Shown: positions 1 to 11,203 of the stretch, in pieces
Layout of the letters: every line of letters starts with the position of its first letter
Numbering within the stretch: position 1 is the first letter of the stretch
Assembly: GCA_958496175.1 (NCBI GenBank)
Contig: OY292280.1
Coordinates: 7,998,001-8,062,000, forward strand
Source of the DNA: Sisyra terminalis
Taxonomy: Eukaryota; Arthropoda; Insecta; Neuroptera; Sisyridae
Reading direction: 5' to 3'
Length of the DNA stretch: 64,000 nt
Program-made: the position numbers and the translations under genes
The notes under the pieces: generated by a model
The model's database searches: none
Told to the model about the DNA's origin: nothing
Seen by the model: only the letters and a program-made list of their open reading frames with translations

Positions 1-66
1 TTCCAACAAAATTTCGGCATGGGAGCAAAAAAAAAATAGTCCCAAAAAAAAAAAAAACACCCTAAT
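1..66. repeat. End fragment of a foldback element
   Basis: The window opens inside the right end of an element of the same family as the foldback at 75-868. It has the same terminal order: CAACAAAATTTC, a GGGA run, poly-A, then CACCCTAA. The two copies lie almost end to end, separated by a few AT-rich bases. The rest of this copy is outside the window. Confidence 0.6.
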
Positions 67-74
67 ATATACAT

Positions 75-868
75 AAGGGTGATTTTTTTTTTGACTTTTT
101 TTGGTCCCATCGTGAAATTTTGTTGGAAATACCAAAAAAAAAATTCTCTGAAAGTTTGAGTCCTTAATATTAATTTTAAGTCCTCGACCGAGACGTGTAA
201 AGATTTCCCATTGAAAATACACGGAAACTCTGATTTTTTATTTTTAAATTTCTATATCTCAGCGGCATTTCATGGGATCGCTTTTACCGAAGATGGGTTT
301 TTCTCAGAATTAAACGCTCTACAAAAGTGCCCATTGCGACAAAGTCGTAACTCACACCAGTGAGGTAGTACGGGCCACTGAACCTGATTTTTCCATAAAA
401 TTAAAGGCTTAATATCTCGTTTAATATTGATCTTCGTGATTTGGTCTACACGAACTTTTTTGTAGGAAATCAAATTCTCTACAAGTTTTTTATTTATAAT
501 TTTTCCGTAGCTCTTGTTATTTACGAGATAAATGCAAAAAAAAAACGCGAATTTTATGGAAAACTCAGGTTCAGTGGCCTGTACTACCTCACCGGTGTGA
601 GTTACGACTTTGTCGCAATGGGCACTTTTGTAGAGCGTTTAATTCTGAGAAAAAACCATCTTTGGTAAAAGCGATCCCATGATATGCCGCTGAGATAAAG
701 AAATTTAATAATAAAAAATCAGAGTTTCCGTGTATTTTCAATGGGAAATCTTTACACGTCTTGGTCGAGGACTTAAAATTAATATTAAGGGCTCAAACTT
801 TCAGGGATTTTTTTTTTTGGTATTTCCAACAAAATTTCACGATGGGACCAAAAAAAAAAATCACCCTA
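75..868. mobile_element. Long foldback (palindromic) MITE, AGGGTGA/TCACCCT termini
   Basis: The left arm (about 75-400) is the near-perfect reverse complement of the right arm (about 545-868). Termini read AGGGTGATTTTTT and AAAAAATCACCCT, flanked by TA on both sides, which suggests a TA target as for Tc1/mariner-type MITEs. The unpaired centre (about 400-545) shows the right arm has lost bases. Short reading frames inside are not kept in phase between arms and are not called genes. A longer single arm of the same family lies at 8430-9073. Confidence 0.75.
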
Positions 869-2453
869 ATATATATAGAAGACATAGTCCAAAGGAAAAG
901 TTCTATGGGCAAAAGCCTAAATTTTTATATGAAGGACATTCGTAGATGGTGTGGATGCTTATTGCTTAAATATATTTTGTACAATTGTATCTAGAACCAC
1001 GTTAGCTACTTGGATTACTAATCTTTGAATAGATAATTATTTAATCATTTAATTATTTACGTTTATAGAAAATGTGGATTGTTTTCTGATAAGTTTGTAT
1101 ATTTCAGCAGTTTTTCGGACGTTTTTCAAATGATTTTCTGAAAAATAAACGATGGTTAGTCCAAGTGTTCTTTCCATGTAAAAAATTGTTGTTTTCTATT
1201 CGAAAAAATTGAAACTACCGTTGGAGTATAGGCTTAAAGAATATTTAACTTGAAATTCATCAAAAAATCGTTCCTATTCATGGTATTATTTAGTTTTCAT
1301 CGGAAAATATGCTGATTTCTGCTACTTTCCGGAACGATTTACCAGACGGCTCTGCTGGAACCTAAGGTTCCTAATTTGATTTACAAATGAGTCCATGGCT
1401 TTTTTCAACCATTATAATTGGTTTTTATTTCTTTTAACTTACATTGGCTTACATTATCACTTAATAACATGAACCCTTGTTTTCGAATTTTAGGACCATG
1501 TATTCAACCGATCAAAGATCACCTTCGACATTTGGATATGATTGATTGATGATTTATATGTTTCTTCAACTAAATATATATACATACTTGCGATTAAACA
1601 TCTAATTTTTGAGAAATTAGCGTCTTCGGGGACTTTTAAACCATTCTTATTTATTGGACAATTCTGTGTTTCATATTTTGAATTTAAACAACGCCGAAAT
1701 GCGTTTCGAATTTTGTTGGAAGCTATGAGTTCTAGCTTCTGTCTCATAGGTGGCACTGCTAACTGAAGTTAGTTCAAATGGAAATACATGCTAAGAGTTC
1801 ACTCGTCACTCCATAGAGTGCGAAACAAACTTATACGTTCTGGTAAAAATATTTGCAATTTTGAAATTCTAATGGGAAGTAAATTCTTTTGTTATTAAAG
1901 AGCAAGTAAAATAATAAATATTATTTAATAAAAGCTATATACAGATTTCATTTCATTATCCCCTTTGTAAATATATATGTAAAGCAATTTGACAGTTGCC
2001 CCATTATGTTTTAAGGTGTTCAATTCTTCAATTCAATTCTTCAGGCGAAATTACTTGTTATTGTTATTGTACATTTGAGAAGTTGTAAATATTTTTTGAA
2101 ATTTTCGATAAATCACTTTGTTTCCTTTTACATTATTGGAATTTTCATACCAAAACTTTTTAAATGATTACAATGAAATGGAATAGTATTAGTCCATAAG
2201 TCAACTTTGCAAGAATTCCATTGTATTTACCAACTTTTGTCTGATATGAAAAAAATTAAATATCGAAAAAAATGGGGAAGGACATTAAAATGTTTCCATG
2301 TTTTGCGACAACTTTTCCAATTTTGACACGGACCAGCTATAGTTTGAATGTTTTCGGGATATTCAAAATATTTCGATCGATTTTTTTTTTAATTTTCTGG
2401 AAATCTCATCAGAATTATTTATATGTAAATTTCAACGACTTAGAATTATATGT
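869..2453. other. Intergenic AT-rich DNA, no gene seen
   Basis: No convincing gene. The segment 1400-1510 (ending near ACCATGTATTCAAC) resembles 2540-2640 (ending near CAAAATATTCAAT), so both are probably remains of one old repeat. Short open frames on both strands at 1490-1766 mirror each other and look like chance. Confidence 0.5.
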
Positions 2454-2530
2454 GGTTGTGGTCGAGTGACTAAATACCGCGCTGCTAGAGCCGAGGTCCC
2501 GTGTTCGAGTCCCGTTTGGGTCCATTTTTT
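2454..2530 (+). repeat. tRNA-like SINE head (Pol III A and B boxes)
   Basis: An A-box-like TGGTCGAGTGAC (about 2459-2470) is followed about 30 bp later by a B-box-like GTGTTCGAGTCCC (2501-2513), then a T-run. The acceptor stem does not close, so this is a tRNA-derived repeat rather than a working tRNA gene. Its head differs from the SINE family at 13567 and elsewhere. Confidence 0.5.
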
Positions 2531-3365
2531 TTTTAAATTATAATGATTGATTTCTATTCTACACAGCTTATAATATCACTAATTAACATTGATCCTTATT
2601 TTGAGATTTTCATTCGTCAAAATATTCAATTCTGCCTTTCGGGGTAGGAATTGATTTTATGATTATGAATTATGATATAATGGAAATCAATTTGGATTAT
2701 TGAACATGAAATCAGTCATCATTTATATGTTTTTGTAAGTTACAAATAATTAATAATTCGATTAAAACGGTCCTTGAAAAATTTAATTAAATTGATCCGT
2801 ATGAAGTTATGAAAAAAATTCAGTTGATTTTAATAAAGATATATCTATGGAATAGATATAGACGACAATAAAGACTCAGCAGATGCCAAATTTGGTAGCA
2901 AAAGTTTAAAGATAATCCTTTTCTAATCGAAAATTTTGTACATTGCTAAGTAATGTTTGATATAAGTTAAATGATACACAAACATATGATGTTTTCGTAC
3001 GTACGCATGATATCAACAAATTTATCTCCAAAGAATAAAATAATTCTTAAAATTATAATATATTTGAATTATTTTGATAGCGAAATATATTACATGATTA
3101 GAACATTTTTAGTGAAATAATTATTTTTTGCATCTCGAATTTTAATTTTCGCAAGAAAACATTCTCTTCAGAATATTCCAGCAAATTTCAAATTAATAAA
3201 GGTTTTTCCCGTATTTTTTCTTTTGTACATTTTTAATTCGCTAAGGTCGAGAGGTCCTAGTGATTAGACCTATTGATTAGAGGTATTTATTTTTTAAACG
3301 TTCCAGCATATTTAGCATTATCCTACATTTTTTTTTAAATTAGCAATCAGTTTGTGCAAACTATG
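2531..3365. other. Intergenic AT-rich DNA, no gene seen
   Basis: Very AT-rich sequence with many stops on all frames. The first ~100 bases repeat the old element also seen at 1400-1510. Nothing else recognisable. Confidence 0.45.
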
Positions 3366-3800
3366 AGCTAATGTGTTGTCTTGGCTGGAGCTCTTGAGCT
3401 CCAAATGACTTGATGAAGAAGTTCCCAGTGGAACATCTTCCTGCTACTTTGATGTCAGCTCATATGGAGTTCTTTTTGATTTCAGTCTTCTAATGGTTGA
3501 GTGCTTTTGAAGTGACCCCATCAACGGATTTGTGTGGTCCATCAGTCTTATAAAGTGAGTTTCACTTTTTTGTTTGACCATTTCTGAGATCGGACATATG
3601 TGCAGGTCTTTATGCAGCATATCGTTGGTGACATACCATCGCTCGTAAAATTTTTGACTGACATCTTTGGATCATTTTGGTGCTTGATTTGCTGGCACAA
3701 GCCCATAATTCAATCCCATAGCTCCATATCGGAACTATTATGGCCTTGTATAGGAGCAGTTTATTTTCCAAAGACATTATGGATTTCCTTCCCATAAGTC
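3366..3800 (-). mobile_element. Jockey-like non-LTR retrotransposon, decayed C-terminal end of reverse transcriptase ORF
   Basis: Minus-strand translation gives a run typical of the end of Jockey-clade ORF2: LLLYKAIIVPIWSYGIELWA, then IQRCQSKILRAMV (3795-3610). It continues in broken frames through a DLHICPISEMV-like stretch to an RRLKSKRTPYEL-like tail near 3480-3450. Stops and frame changes show it is dead. Only the thumb and C-terminus remain; the catalytic palm is absent. The foldback at 3850 lies immediately upstream in the element's orientation and may have cut it. Confidence 0.75.
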
Positions 3801-3849
3801 AGTATAGCTGTTTGAACCTCTGCATGGTTTGGATTCTCTTTTTTTCCTG

Positions 3850-5746
3850 CAAAGGGTCTAGCAGGATCCACATGGCGAGTTGGCCCCCAAATAGGAACCT
3901 ATGTTGAAACTTATGTTAAAATATCGGCTTGATATACAAACACATTTTATATACTTTTCGCGACCAAATTCCTCTTTGACTTTGAGATATGGGCAAAAAT
4001 GTCCCCCCGCATGGCTATTTTTCAAAGTTATATATCTCAAAAACTAATTAAGCCAGAGAAGTGAAACCAACGCGAAGCTTTAGATTATTTTACAGAGTAT
4101 ATCATATATTTTTTTGAAATTTTTTTTATGTGTTCTCTGAAAATGACAATCACGAAAAAAATATGTTTTATGCTTCTACATGAGCACTATAACTCATAAA
4201 AATTGCGTGAAAAAATAGTTGGTGCAACACCTTGAGAAAAAATTAAATGTGATTTACGCCTAGTAGTATACCGTGGTTTTATTTTTTTCGAAGTGTTTCC
4301 CCATTTTTTTTTTCAAAACTTCAATAAAAAATAAACCACATATAGGAGCAAAACATACATTATTATCATAATTGTAAGTTTAAGGAAATATAAAAAAAAA
4401 TAGTTTTTTTGTTTTTCTATATTTACTCTTAAGATAATTACTTTCAAGATCAAAATAATTGATCCCAAAAAAAAAAAAACAACTAGTGTTCAATTTTTAT
4501 TAAAATAAGAATAAAAAAAATTATCGTCATTGTTATAATTTATTACAACTGGAATACTATGCGTCCCCAATTTATTCTGGGTAAATATTGACGGCATCTG
4601 AATCACTTGATTTTCTTCGTTTAGCTAAGGATATTATTCACTGGCTCATACCAAAATTTTTACAGGTTCTACCGAAAGTGGGCGAATAAATGAACTATAA
4701 AATAATATTATAAAACAATGTGTAAAATAAGGAACTAATATCATTAGGGTAGAAGTAAAATCAAGACATATGTATAAATAGCAAAGACGGTCGTATATCC
4801 AATGATTATATTTCGAATGGTAAAAAAGATTGCAACAGTATTTTCCGTTATTCCTGTGATTCTCCAATAGAAACTTTACAGTAAGATATTGTTCTCATTC
4901 AACAGCGTTTATTTATTATTTTTCATATGAACAATAATTATTCAGAGTTCTGGATCCTACGAGATACTAACTAAATTATTTTAGGTTCATAATATTCTAG
5001 TTGTAATAAGTTATAACAGAGACTATAATTTTTTTTTATTCTTATTTTAATAAAAATTGAGCACTAGTTGTTTTTTTTCTTTTGGGATCAACTATTTTGA
5101 TCTTGAAAGTAATCATCTTAAGAGTAAATATAGAAAAACAAAAAAACTAATAAAAAATTTTTTTTTATGTTTCCTTAGACTTACAATTATGATAATGTAT
5201 GTTTTGCTCCTATATGTGGTTTATTATTTATTGAAGTTTTATGAAAAAAAATTGGTGAAACACTTCGAAAAAAAATAAAACCGAGGTATACTATTAGGCG
5301 TAAATCACATTTAATTTTTTTTCAAGGTGTTGCACCAACTATTTTATCACGTAATTTTTATGAGTTATAGTGCTTATGTAGAAGCATAAAATATATTTTT
5401 TTCGTGATTGTCATTTTCAGAGAACACATAAAAAAAAATATTTCATTTGTTTTTTGGATTTTTTTTGTATAATTTTTTTTTCTAAAAATTTCAAAAAAAT
5501 ATATGATATACTCTGTAAAATAATCTAAAGCCTCGCGTTGGTTTTACTTCTCTGGTTTAATTAGTTTTTGAGATATATAACTTTGAAAAATAGCCATGCG
5601 GGGGGAAATTTTTGCCCATTTCTCAAAGTCAAAGAGGAATTTGGTCGCGAAAAGTATATAAAATGTGATTGTATATCAATCCGATATTTTAACATAAGTT
5701 CCTATTTGGGGGCCAACTCGCCATGTGGATCCTACTAGACCCTTTG
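3850..5746. mobile_element. 1.9-kb foldback element, CAAAGGGTCTAG termini
   Basis: CAAAGGGTCTAGCAGGATCC at 3850 is matched by its inverted, slightly diverged partner GGATCCTACTAGACCCTTTG ending at 5746. Pairing runs inward through the GGCGAGTTGGCCCCCAAATA block to about 4545 on the left and about 4990 on the right. A unique centre of about 440 bp (4546-4985) holds only short open frames without coding character. Arms of ~700 bp would form a very long hairpin in RNA or single-stranded DNA. Confidence 0.75.
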
Positions 5747-6540
5747 AGTTCTATCGGTTTCCCGATTTCTTCAGGGATTAATATTAAAATATAAATAATT
5801 ATTTTATTACATTTTATGAGAAGTACTGCTATTCAATTGTAGATTGGTTTCACCCAAAAAGAAAGACTAAATGGCTTGAAAATGAGGCAATTTTAAGGAT
5901 AAGGGGTTCAAAGCTCCCGTCCAAAGATCCAAGATGGTCATCATTCTTTTGTTTCCCTATATCATTTCAGGGTGGATTTTATATTTTCTTATAAATACTT
6001 GTTATTGTATAAAAAGCCTATTTATTAAAGAATCATAGAAACGAGTTACCCCATTATGGACCTAAAGTCACCCCAACTTCAAACGGGTCACACTGCATAA
6101 GGATGGTTTTATCAAAAAATGCATAATATATTTTTTTTAATTTTTCTAACTGTTCTGTTTATTTTTTAAATTTTTATTCAATAAGAAGTTATGAAATTGC
6201 TTATCAAATATTTTCCGGGAAATCAATGGGTGGTCGACATTCCAATTTTAGTGAGCAAATGTTTATTTTAACATTCTTGGAATTTTAGCGATACAAATTC
6301 AATAGAACATTGATAGTCAAAAAATTTAATAAAAATTACAAAGATTGTTTTTTATTTTAATTGATTACATTATCAGATTTGATACTTTCGTTGCATAGAA
6401 TTTTTGGAGAAATCATCTCAGTAGCTTATCAGTGTTTATATAAATTTGTGAATCACTATATAAAGTAAGGGTTCTATATAATGTAATCGATATCTCTTGT
6501 AACCGACAAAATTTAGTCAAAACAAAGACATTCTTAAAGT
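5747..6540. other. Intergenic DNA upstream of gene A
   Basis: AT-rich, no reading frame or repeat recognised. It is the 5' flank of the secreted-protein gene that starts with the TATA box at 6611. Confidence 0.4.
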
Positions 6541-6610
6541 TGTTTATTGAAAAGAAAAATACCATAAATTTTTTATGACGTCAAAGGGGTACCGGGGTAT
6601 GGAAACCGGG

Positions 6611-6618
6611 TATATAAG
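6611..6618 (+). promoter_or_regulatory. TATA box of gene A
   Basis: TATATAAGG lies about 30 bp upstream of an initiator-like CATCACTC around 6640-6647. The first ATG of gene A follows about 75 bp later with no earlier ATG, so the core promoter and start codon agree. Confidence 0.7.
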
Positions 6619-6715
6619 GAAAGTGCCCCCCACACTTAACATCACTCGTTTCTGTACTGTACTATTGAGCAGTCGGTTCTGGATACTCTCAAAGCAATTA
6701 AAATAGTTAGCAAAA

Positions 6716-7278
6716 ATGGTTAAAAGTGTTTTGGTGATTTTAACAATTTTGGGGTGTATAATTTGGTCCATGGAGAAAAGCATTTCCAAGACCACTTCTC
6801 CGATTAATATTACGGATGGTCCAGTGATTGACACCGGGAAGCCAATTGATTATAATACATATAAAGTGTTTGAGGAATTTTTCGGAAGGGAAGAAGATTT
6901 TGATATTGACTATGAAGCCGAAATAGATAAAAGAAATTTTGAGGAGGAGAAAAGAGAAGAAGAGATGGAGAAGGAGTTAGAAAATATGTTCATTTTTAGT
7001 AAGTACATTTCATGAGAAAGTCTTAAAGAGAAATTGTAATTTTGTTGTTCTTTTTAGGAACTACAGATCCTACTCTCCAAGAAGAAATAGAATACATGAA
7101 TAGAGTAGCTTTCATGTACGAGTCTATGATGGCTGAAAAAAGCGAATCAAAAACAAATAACGCAACGTCAGTGACGTCAACAGTCGTACCAACAACTGAG
7201 CCCACAGCCGAACCAACAGTGGTACCAACAACCAAACCTACTACGGCCAATGACCAAAATCCAATGCTCAACATTTAA
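6716..7278 (+). CDS. Gene A: small secreted acidic protein with Thr/Pro-rich C-terminus, two exons, unknown function
   Basis: Exons are 6716-6998 and 7058-7278, joined by a 59-bp intron (GTAAGT donor at 6999, TTTTTAG acceptor ending at 7057, phase 1). The product is 167 aa. Residues 1-18 form a hydrophobic signal peptide (VLVILTILGCIIW core). A short spacer with an N-glycosylation site (NIT, Asn31) follows, then a strongly acidic Glu-rich stretch around residues 50-92 that may be helical. The C-terminal ~40 residues carry the repeat-like VVPTTEPTAEPTVVPTTKPT, a likely O-glycosylated mucin-type tail. There are no conserved cysteines. It sits behind a clean TATA box, and an AATAAA follows about 80 bp after the stop. 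I do not recognise the family. Composition fits a tissue-specific extracellular protein, which is inference only. The splice model is solid because both exons keep frame only when joined at these sites. Confidence 0.75.
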
Positions 7279-7354
7279 ATAATTCTTAGTTATATTTGAC
7301 AAAAACTCGGTTTTTGTCCTTTTTGTTCCGTAGCATACAAAAGACAAAAAAAAT

Positions 7355-7360
7355 AATAAA
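7355..7360 (+). terminator. Polyadenylation signal of gene A
   Basis: AATAAA about 77 bp downstream of the gene A stop codon, in an A-rich low-complexity tract. Confidence 0.5.
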
Positions 7361-7698
7361 ATCCCAAAAATGTAAAAAAAATATGAAAAAACCCATAAAA
7401 GACAAAAAAAATAAAATAAAAAACAAAAAAACCAAAAACTTTTGTTTTTTTTTTTTTGTTGATGCAACCTTAAATTTATATTTCAGATATTAAAGAAAAT
7501 TAGTGAAAATAAATCCATAGCCATAATTGGAAATTAAATGGAGGAAATCACAATTTTTAGCAATGTAACTTAAAAAACTGGAAAACTTATGGAATTGTAT
7601 TGTTGGAACAAAAATTAAGAAAAAAAAAGAGACAGAACAATAATTTAAAATTTTCCTCAGTTAAAGGAAATATTATAAAATGAAATTTAGATATTTCC
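7361..7698. other. A-rich low-complexity DNA, no gene
   Basis: Poly-A/AAAAGACAAAAAA-like tracts to about 7460, then plain AT-rich sequence. Open frames here come from the low complexity. Confidence 0.45.
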
Positions 7699-7800
7699 GT
7701 GGATCGGGCATCTTAGCGTGGATCGGGCATCTTAGCGTGGATCAGAACCATTATGGCGAAATTTACAATAGGTAAGTACAGTAAAAATAAAGTAAAAAAT
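7699..7800 (+). repeat. 19-bp short tandem repeat and shared repeat tail
   Basis: GTGGATCGGGCATCTTAGC occurs twice in perfect tandem (7699-7717, 7718-7736), and a third copy starts at 7737 but diverges into GTGGATCAGAACCATTATGG. The following stretch, up to the AGTAAAAATAAAGTAAAAA motif, reappears at about 17105-17180, so this is the edge of a dispersed repeat. Confidence 0.6.
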
Positions 7801-7859
7801 TCCACATTTCAAGATATTTGTGGAAAAAATTGTTAAGAAACCTGTTGCTTAGTTTTCTA

Positions 7860-8068
7860 AATTCTGCATTTTTGTTATTATTTGTCGCTAAAAACTCAAT
7901 TTTCGTAACATTTTACTATGTCAATGACTAATTAATTAATTGATTACTACTAAATTATTTTATCATAAAAGAAATTATTTCTTTCACAAACTACCACGAA
8001 CGATTTCCCATTGGTTGGCAAAAAAAAATTTGGAAAATTCAAACTTTAAAATTTTGATGGCTAGTCTG
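7860..8068 (+). repeat. Repeat B right-end fragment
   Basis: This is a solo end of the large repeat B elements described at 18155, 21725 and 45748. It carries the same order: TTTTACTATGTCAATGACTA, AATTAATTAATTG, TTTCTTTCACAAAC, CGAACGATTTCCCAT, then a terminal AAAATTTTGATGGCTAGTC. The matching inverted end begins near 9090. Confidence 0.6.
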
Positions 8069-8075
8069 TATTGCG

Positions 8076-8297
8076 TCCATCCCACGGGATGTTAACTCTC
8101 AAAAACGAGACAAGGATAGCCAAACTGGGTAGGATAATTGTGGAATAGCTGTATAGAGTGTTTGCTGCAGGTAGAAAGAGATAGAATTTCGGAATTTCTA
8201 TCTCTTTCTACCTGCAGTAAACACTCAATACAACTATTCCACAATTATCCTAACAAGTTGGGCTATTCTTAGAGAGTTAACAGCCCGTGGTCCATCC
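8076..8297. repeat. 222-bp inverted repeat (hairpin)
   Basis: Near-perfect palindrome centred at 8190/8191 with no spacer (GATAGAATTTC/GGAATTTCTATC at the apex). The arms extend out to GTCCATCCCACGGG on the left and CCCGTGGTCCATCC on the right. It adjoins repeat B and foldback debris and is probably a small palindromic MITE. Confidence 0.7.
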
Positions 8298-8429
8298 TGT
8301 CCTTATAAGGAAAAGCTCTAGTAAAACTTCATTAAATGCGAGAGTTATGCAACCAATGATGCACCAATGCAAGTTGGTTATATTTAATGGAACTATGTTT
8401 TTATAGTTATTGTCGCTGTACTAGACCAG

Positions 8430-9073
8430 GGTCGATAATTTTAAAAATGGTGAAAAGTGAAAAAAAATTATAGTAGAATGAAACCCATCGAAAAAGGTAG
8501 AGAATATAACAAAAATGAAAGAAAAAATAAATTACGGGCGATCTGAGGTCGGGAAGGGGGAGGGGGTGAGTTTTTAAGGGTAAAAAACGGTTAATCTCGA
8601 TTTCCGGTAAAACTGCAAAACCTATGAAAAAATAACAAGAGCTACGGAAACATTATAAATGAAAAACTTGTAGAGAATTTGATTTCCTACAAAAAAGTTC
8701 GTGTAGACGAAATCGCGAAAATCAATATTAAACGAGATATTAAGCCTTGAATTTTATGGAAAAATCAGGTTCAGTGGCCCGTACTACCTCACCGGTGTGA
8801 GTTACGACTTTGTCGCAATGGGCACTTTTGTAGAGCGTTTAATTCTGAGAAAAAACCATCTTCGGTAAAAGCGATCCCATGAAATGCCGCTGAGATATAG
8901 AAATTTAAAAATAAAAAATCAGAGTTTCCGTGTATTTTCAATGGGAAATCTTTACACGTCTTGGTCGAGGACTTAAAATTAATATAAGGGCTCAAACTTT
9001 CAGGGATTTTTTTTTTTGGTATTTCCAACAAAATTTCACGATGGGACCAAAAAAGTAAAAAAAAAATCACCCT
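8430..9073. mobile_element. Single-arm copy of the AGGGTGA foldback family
   Basis: From about 8640 onward this matches the right arm of the element at 75-868, including the CAGGTTCAGTGGCCCGTACT and GGCACTTTTGTAGAGCG blocks, and ends in TCACCCTAATA. It keeps 200 bp or more of inner sequence (8430-8640) that the first copy has lost. No opposite arm is present, so this is a half element. Confidence 0.65.
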
Positions 9074-9089
9074 AATATCCAATCTACCG

Positions 9090-9330
9090 TTTATTCAATA
9101 AAATTTTAGAGTTTGATTTTTCCAAAAATTGTTTTTTGTCAATCAATAGTAAATCGTTTGTAGAAGTTTGTGGAAGAAATCGTTTCGTTTATGACAAAAT
9201 AGTTTAGCAGTAATTAATAAATTACGAAAAAATAATTATTAAGTTATAGTAAAATATTAATAAAATAGGGTTTTTAGCGACATATAATTACCAAAAATGC
9301 AGGATAATTTAGAAAACTGTTGTTTCATAA
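9090..9330 (-). repeat. Repeat B left-end fragment
   Basis: Inverted counterpart of the repeat B end at 7860-8068. It reads AAAATTTTAGAGTTTGATTTTTCC, then GTCAATCAATAGTAAATCGT, then the AATTAATTA block and AGTAAAATATT. With the 7860 copy it may mark one old, interrupted element. Confidence 0.5.
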
Positions 9331-9704
9331 AAAAAATAAATAAAAAGGATAGATTACTGGATCTAATTCCTGAAATACTTTACCAAAAAAATAAAAAAAT
9401 ATTCTTAGGCTCCCAGAACAAGCAAATAAGTCGTAAAGATAACAGGTTTAACATCTGATCACTATTTTTAAACCATGTTTTAGAAAACCCGGATATTCCC
9501 GTACCACCTCTTGATATATGTTGGCATCCCCCAGCGATATGGACAATTCAAATGGCTCCCCCAATAAATACCAGCACTTGCACCTTTTTTTGTCCCAGAT
9601 CCATCCGTATACAAAACAATGCCATTCTTTTTTCGTATTCTTCCCATTTCTCCTGTAATCTGTCTATTGTCATTGAGAAGAAAGTGTTAAACGAGAGTTT
9701 TGGG

Positions 9705-9929
9705 CATAGTCAAAATAAGATTTTTTTCAATCATCACAAAGCAGTTACGGAGTGATCCAAACTACTTGATGACCACTGAGGAAGCTTGCTTGGCAATCGA
9801 AATACGTATCTGGGCAATACGTCACGAATATTTTTGTTTGAACTTCTGTTTATGGTATGATTTTCATATATTATTATATTAAATTATACTACATAAATTG
9901 GACTGCAATATACCCTATATGTGGTATAC
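9705..9929 (+). mobile_element. Repeat A copy with 14-bp target-site duplication
   Basis: ACGAGAGTTTTGGG occurs at 9691-9704 and again at 9930-9943, exactly bracketing this 225-bp insert in the retrotransposon. The insert has the family order: ATAAGATTTTTTTC, CACAAAGCAGTTACGGAGTG, CTACTTGATGACCACTGAGG, a TTGCTTGGCAA hairpin, ATACGTATCTGGGCAATACG, and the AT-rich tail ending GTGGTATAC. A TSD of this length points to target-primed reverse transcription rather than a cut-and-paste transposon. Confidence 0.7.
9776..9823 (+). ncRNA. Hammerhead-ribozyme-like core in repeat A
   Basis: CTGAGGA (9776-9782) matches the CUGANGA core. A hairpin (9784-9798, loop TTG) follows, then GAAA (9799-9802), then a second hairpin ACGTAT/ATACGT (9804-9809 with 9817-9822) and a C, giving a GUC-like end. 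In this copy one stem II pair is broken (C-A). Other copies have perfect stems (GATTGC/GCAATC) or a compensated one (GGTTGC/GCAACC at 11388-11402). One extra base before stem II, a U after GAAA and no visible stem I mean it is not a textbook hammerhead, so activity is uncertain. Confidence 0.35.
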
Positions 9930-10571
9930 ACGAGAGTTTTGGGATCATTTGGTAAGTCCCCATTGCCTGACCACTGCTGTATTAAACCAGTGAACAATGC
10001 GTGGGTTTGGACTTCCAGGTCTTTCCAAAAGTTCTTCATAAATACTTTTATTCTTTTGGAAACGATAGTTTTAAGATGTGATATCCAGGAGAGTTTTTTT
10101 GTCAATAACGACTCCAAATACTTCACCTCTTCCACCATGCTTCCCTAAATAAATGGGGAGTTGAAATACCTCTCAGATTCCTATTTAGGGTAAAAGGTAC
10201 CATGCTGGTTTTTGTGGAATTTATAGAAAGACCCGTTTTGGCATACCATCTTTCAACTTTGTTCTGTTTGTATGACCTTTGCGTCTATTGCAAAATACTT
10301 TCATGGGATAAAGATGGCAATATCCCCCGACATAGTATCCTAAGATGTGATATCTAGATTAGTTTCTGGTCAGTAACGATCCTCAGATACTTCACCTCTT
10401 CCACTACTTTCATTGTTTCCCCAAAAAGGTTGAGAGTTTTATTACCTCGCCAACTCCTTTTTAGAATAAATGGTACTAAGAAGGTTTTTTCGGGATTTAC
10501 AGAAAGACCCGTTTTGGGACATTAGCTTTTCTACTTTCCTAAGGTAAGTTTGCATGATTTTTATGCTTTAT

Positions 10572-11203
10572 ATAGTATAGTATTAGTATAGTATTAGTAT
10601 AGTATTAGTATAGTATTAGTATAGTATTAGTATAGTATTAGTATAGTATTAGTATAGTATTAGTATAGTATTAGTATAGTATTAGTATAGTATTAGTATA
10701 GTATTAGTATAGTATTAGTATAGTATTAGTATAGTATTAGTATAGTATTAGTATAGTATTAGTATAGTATTAGTATAGTATTAGTATAGTATTAGTATAG
10801 TATTAGTATAGTATTAGTATAGTATTAGTATAGTATTAGTATAGTATTAGTATAGTATTAGTATAGTATTAGTATAGTATTAGTATAGTATTAGTATAGT
10901 ATTAGTATAGTATTAGTATAGTATTAGTATAGTATTAGTATAGTATTAGTATAGTATTAGTATAGTATTAGTATAGTATTAGTATAGTATTAGTATAGTA
11001 TTAGTATAGTATTAGTATAGTATTAGTATAGTATTAGTATAGTATTAGTATAGTATTAGTATAGTATTAGTATAGTATTAGTATAGTATTAGTATAGTAT
11101 TAGTATAGTATTAGTATAGTATTAGTATAGTATTAGTATAGTATTAGTATAGTATTAGTATAGTATTAGTATAGTATTAGTATAGTATTAGTATAGTATT
11201 AGT
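10572..11203. repeat. 11-bp minisatellite, about 57 perfect copies
   Basis: The unit TAGTATAGTAT repeats for about 632 bp with no mismatch that I can see. The array is bounded on both sides by TTATATAGTAT (10569-10579 and 11205-11215), so it probably grew from one short motif in the host sequence. It splits the reverse-transcriptase reading frame of the dead retrotransposon around it. Perfect copies imply very recent expansion or homogenisation, or an assembly estimate of a longer array. Confidence 0.95.

Noticed and set aside
270..945. Frames on both strands in the 5' foldback
   Set aside because: They mirror each other across the palindrome, and the copy at 8789-9082 does not keep the same frame.
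2454..2530. A functional tRNA gene
   Set aside because: A and B boxes are present but acceptor and anticodon stems do not close.
10572..11203. CRISPR-like array
   Set aside because: The repeat has no spacers; it is a pure 11-bp tandem repeat in a eukaryotic genome.
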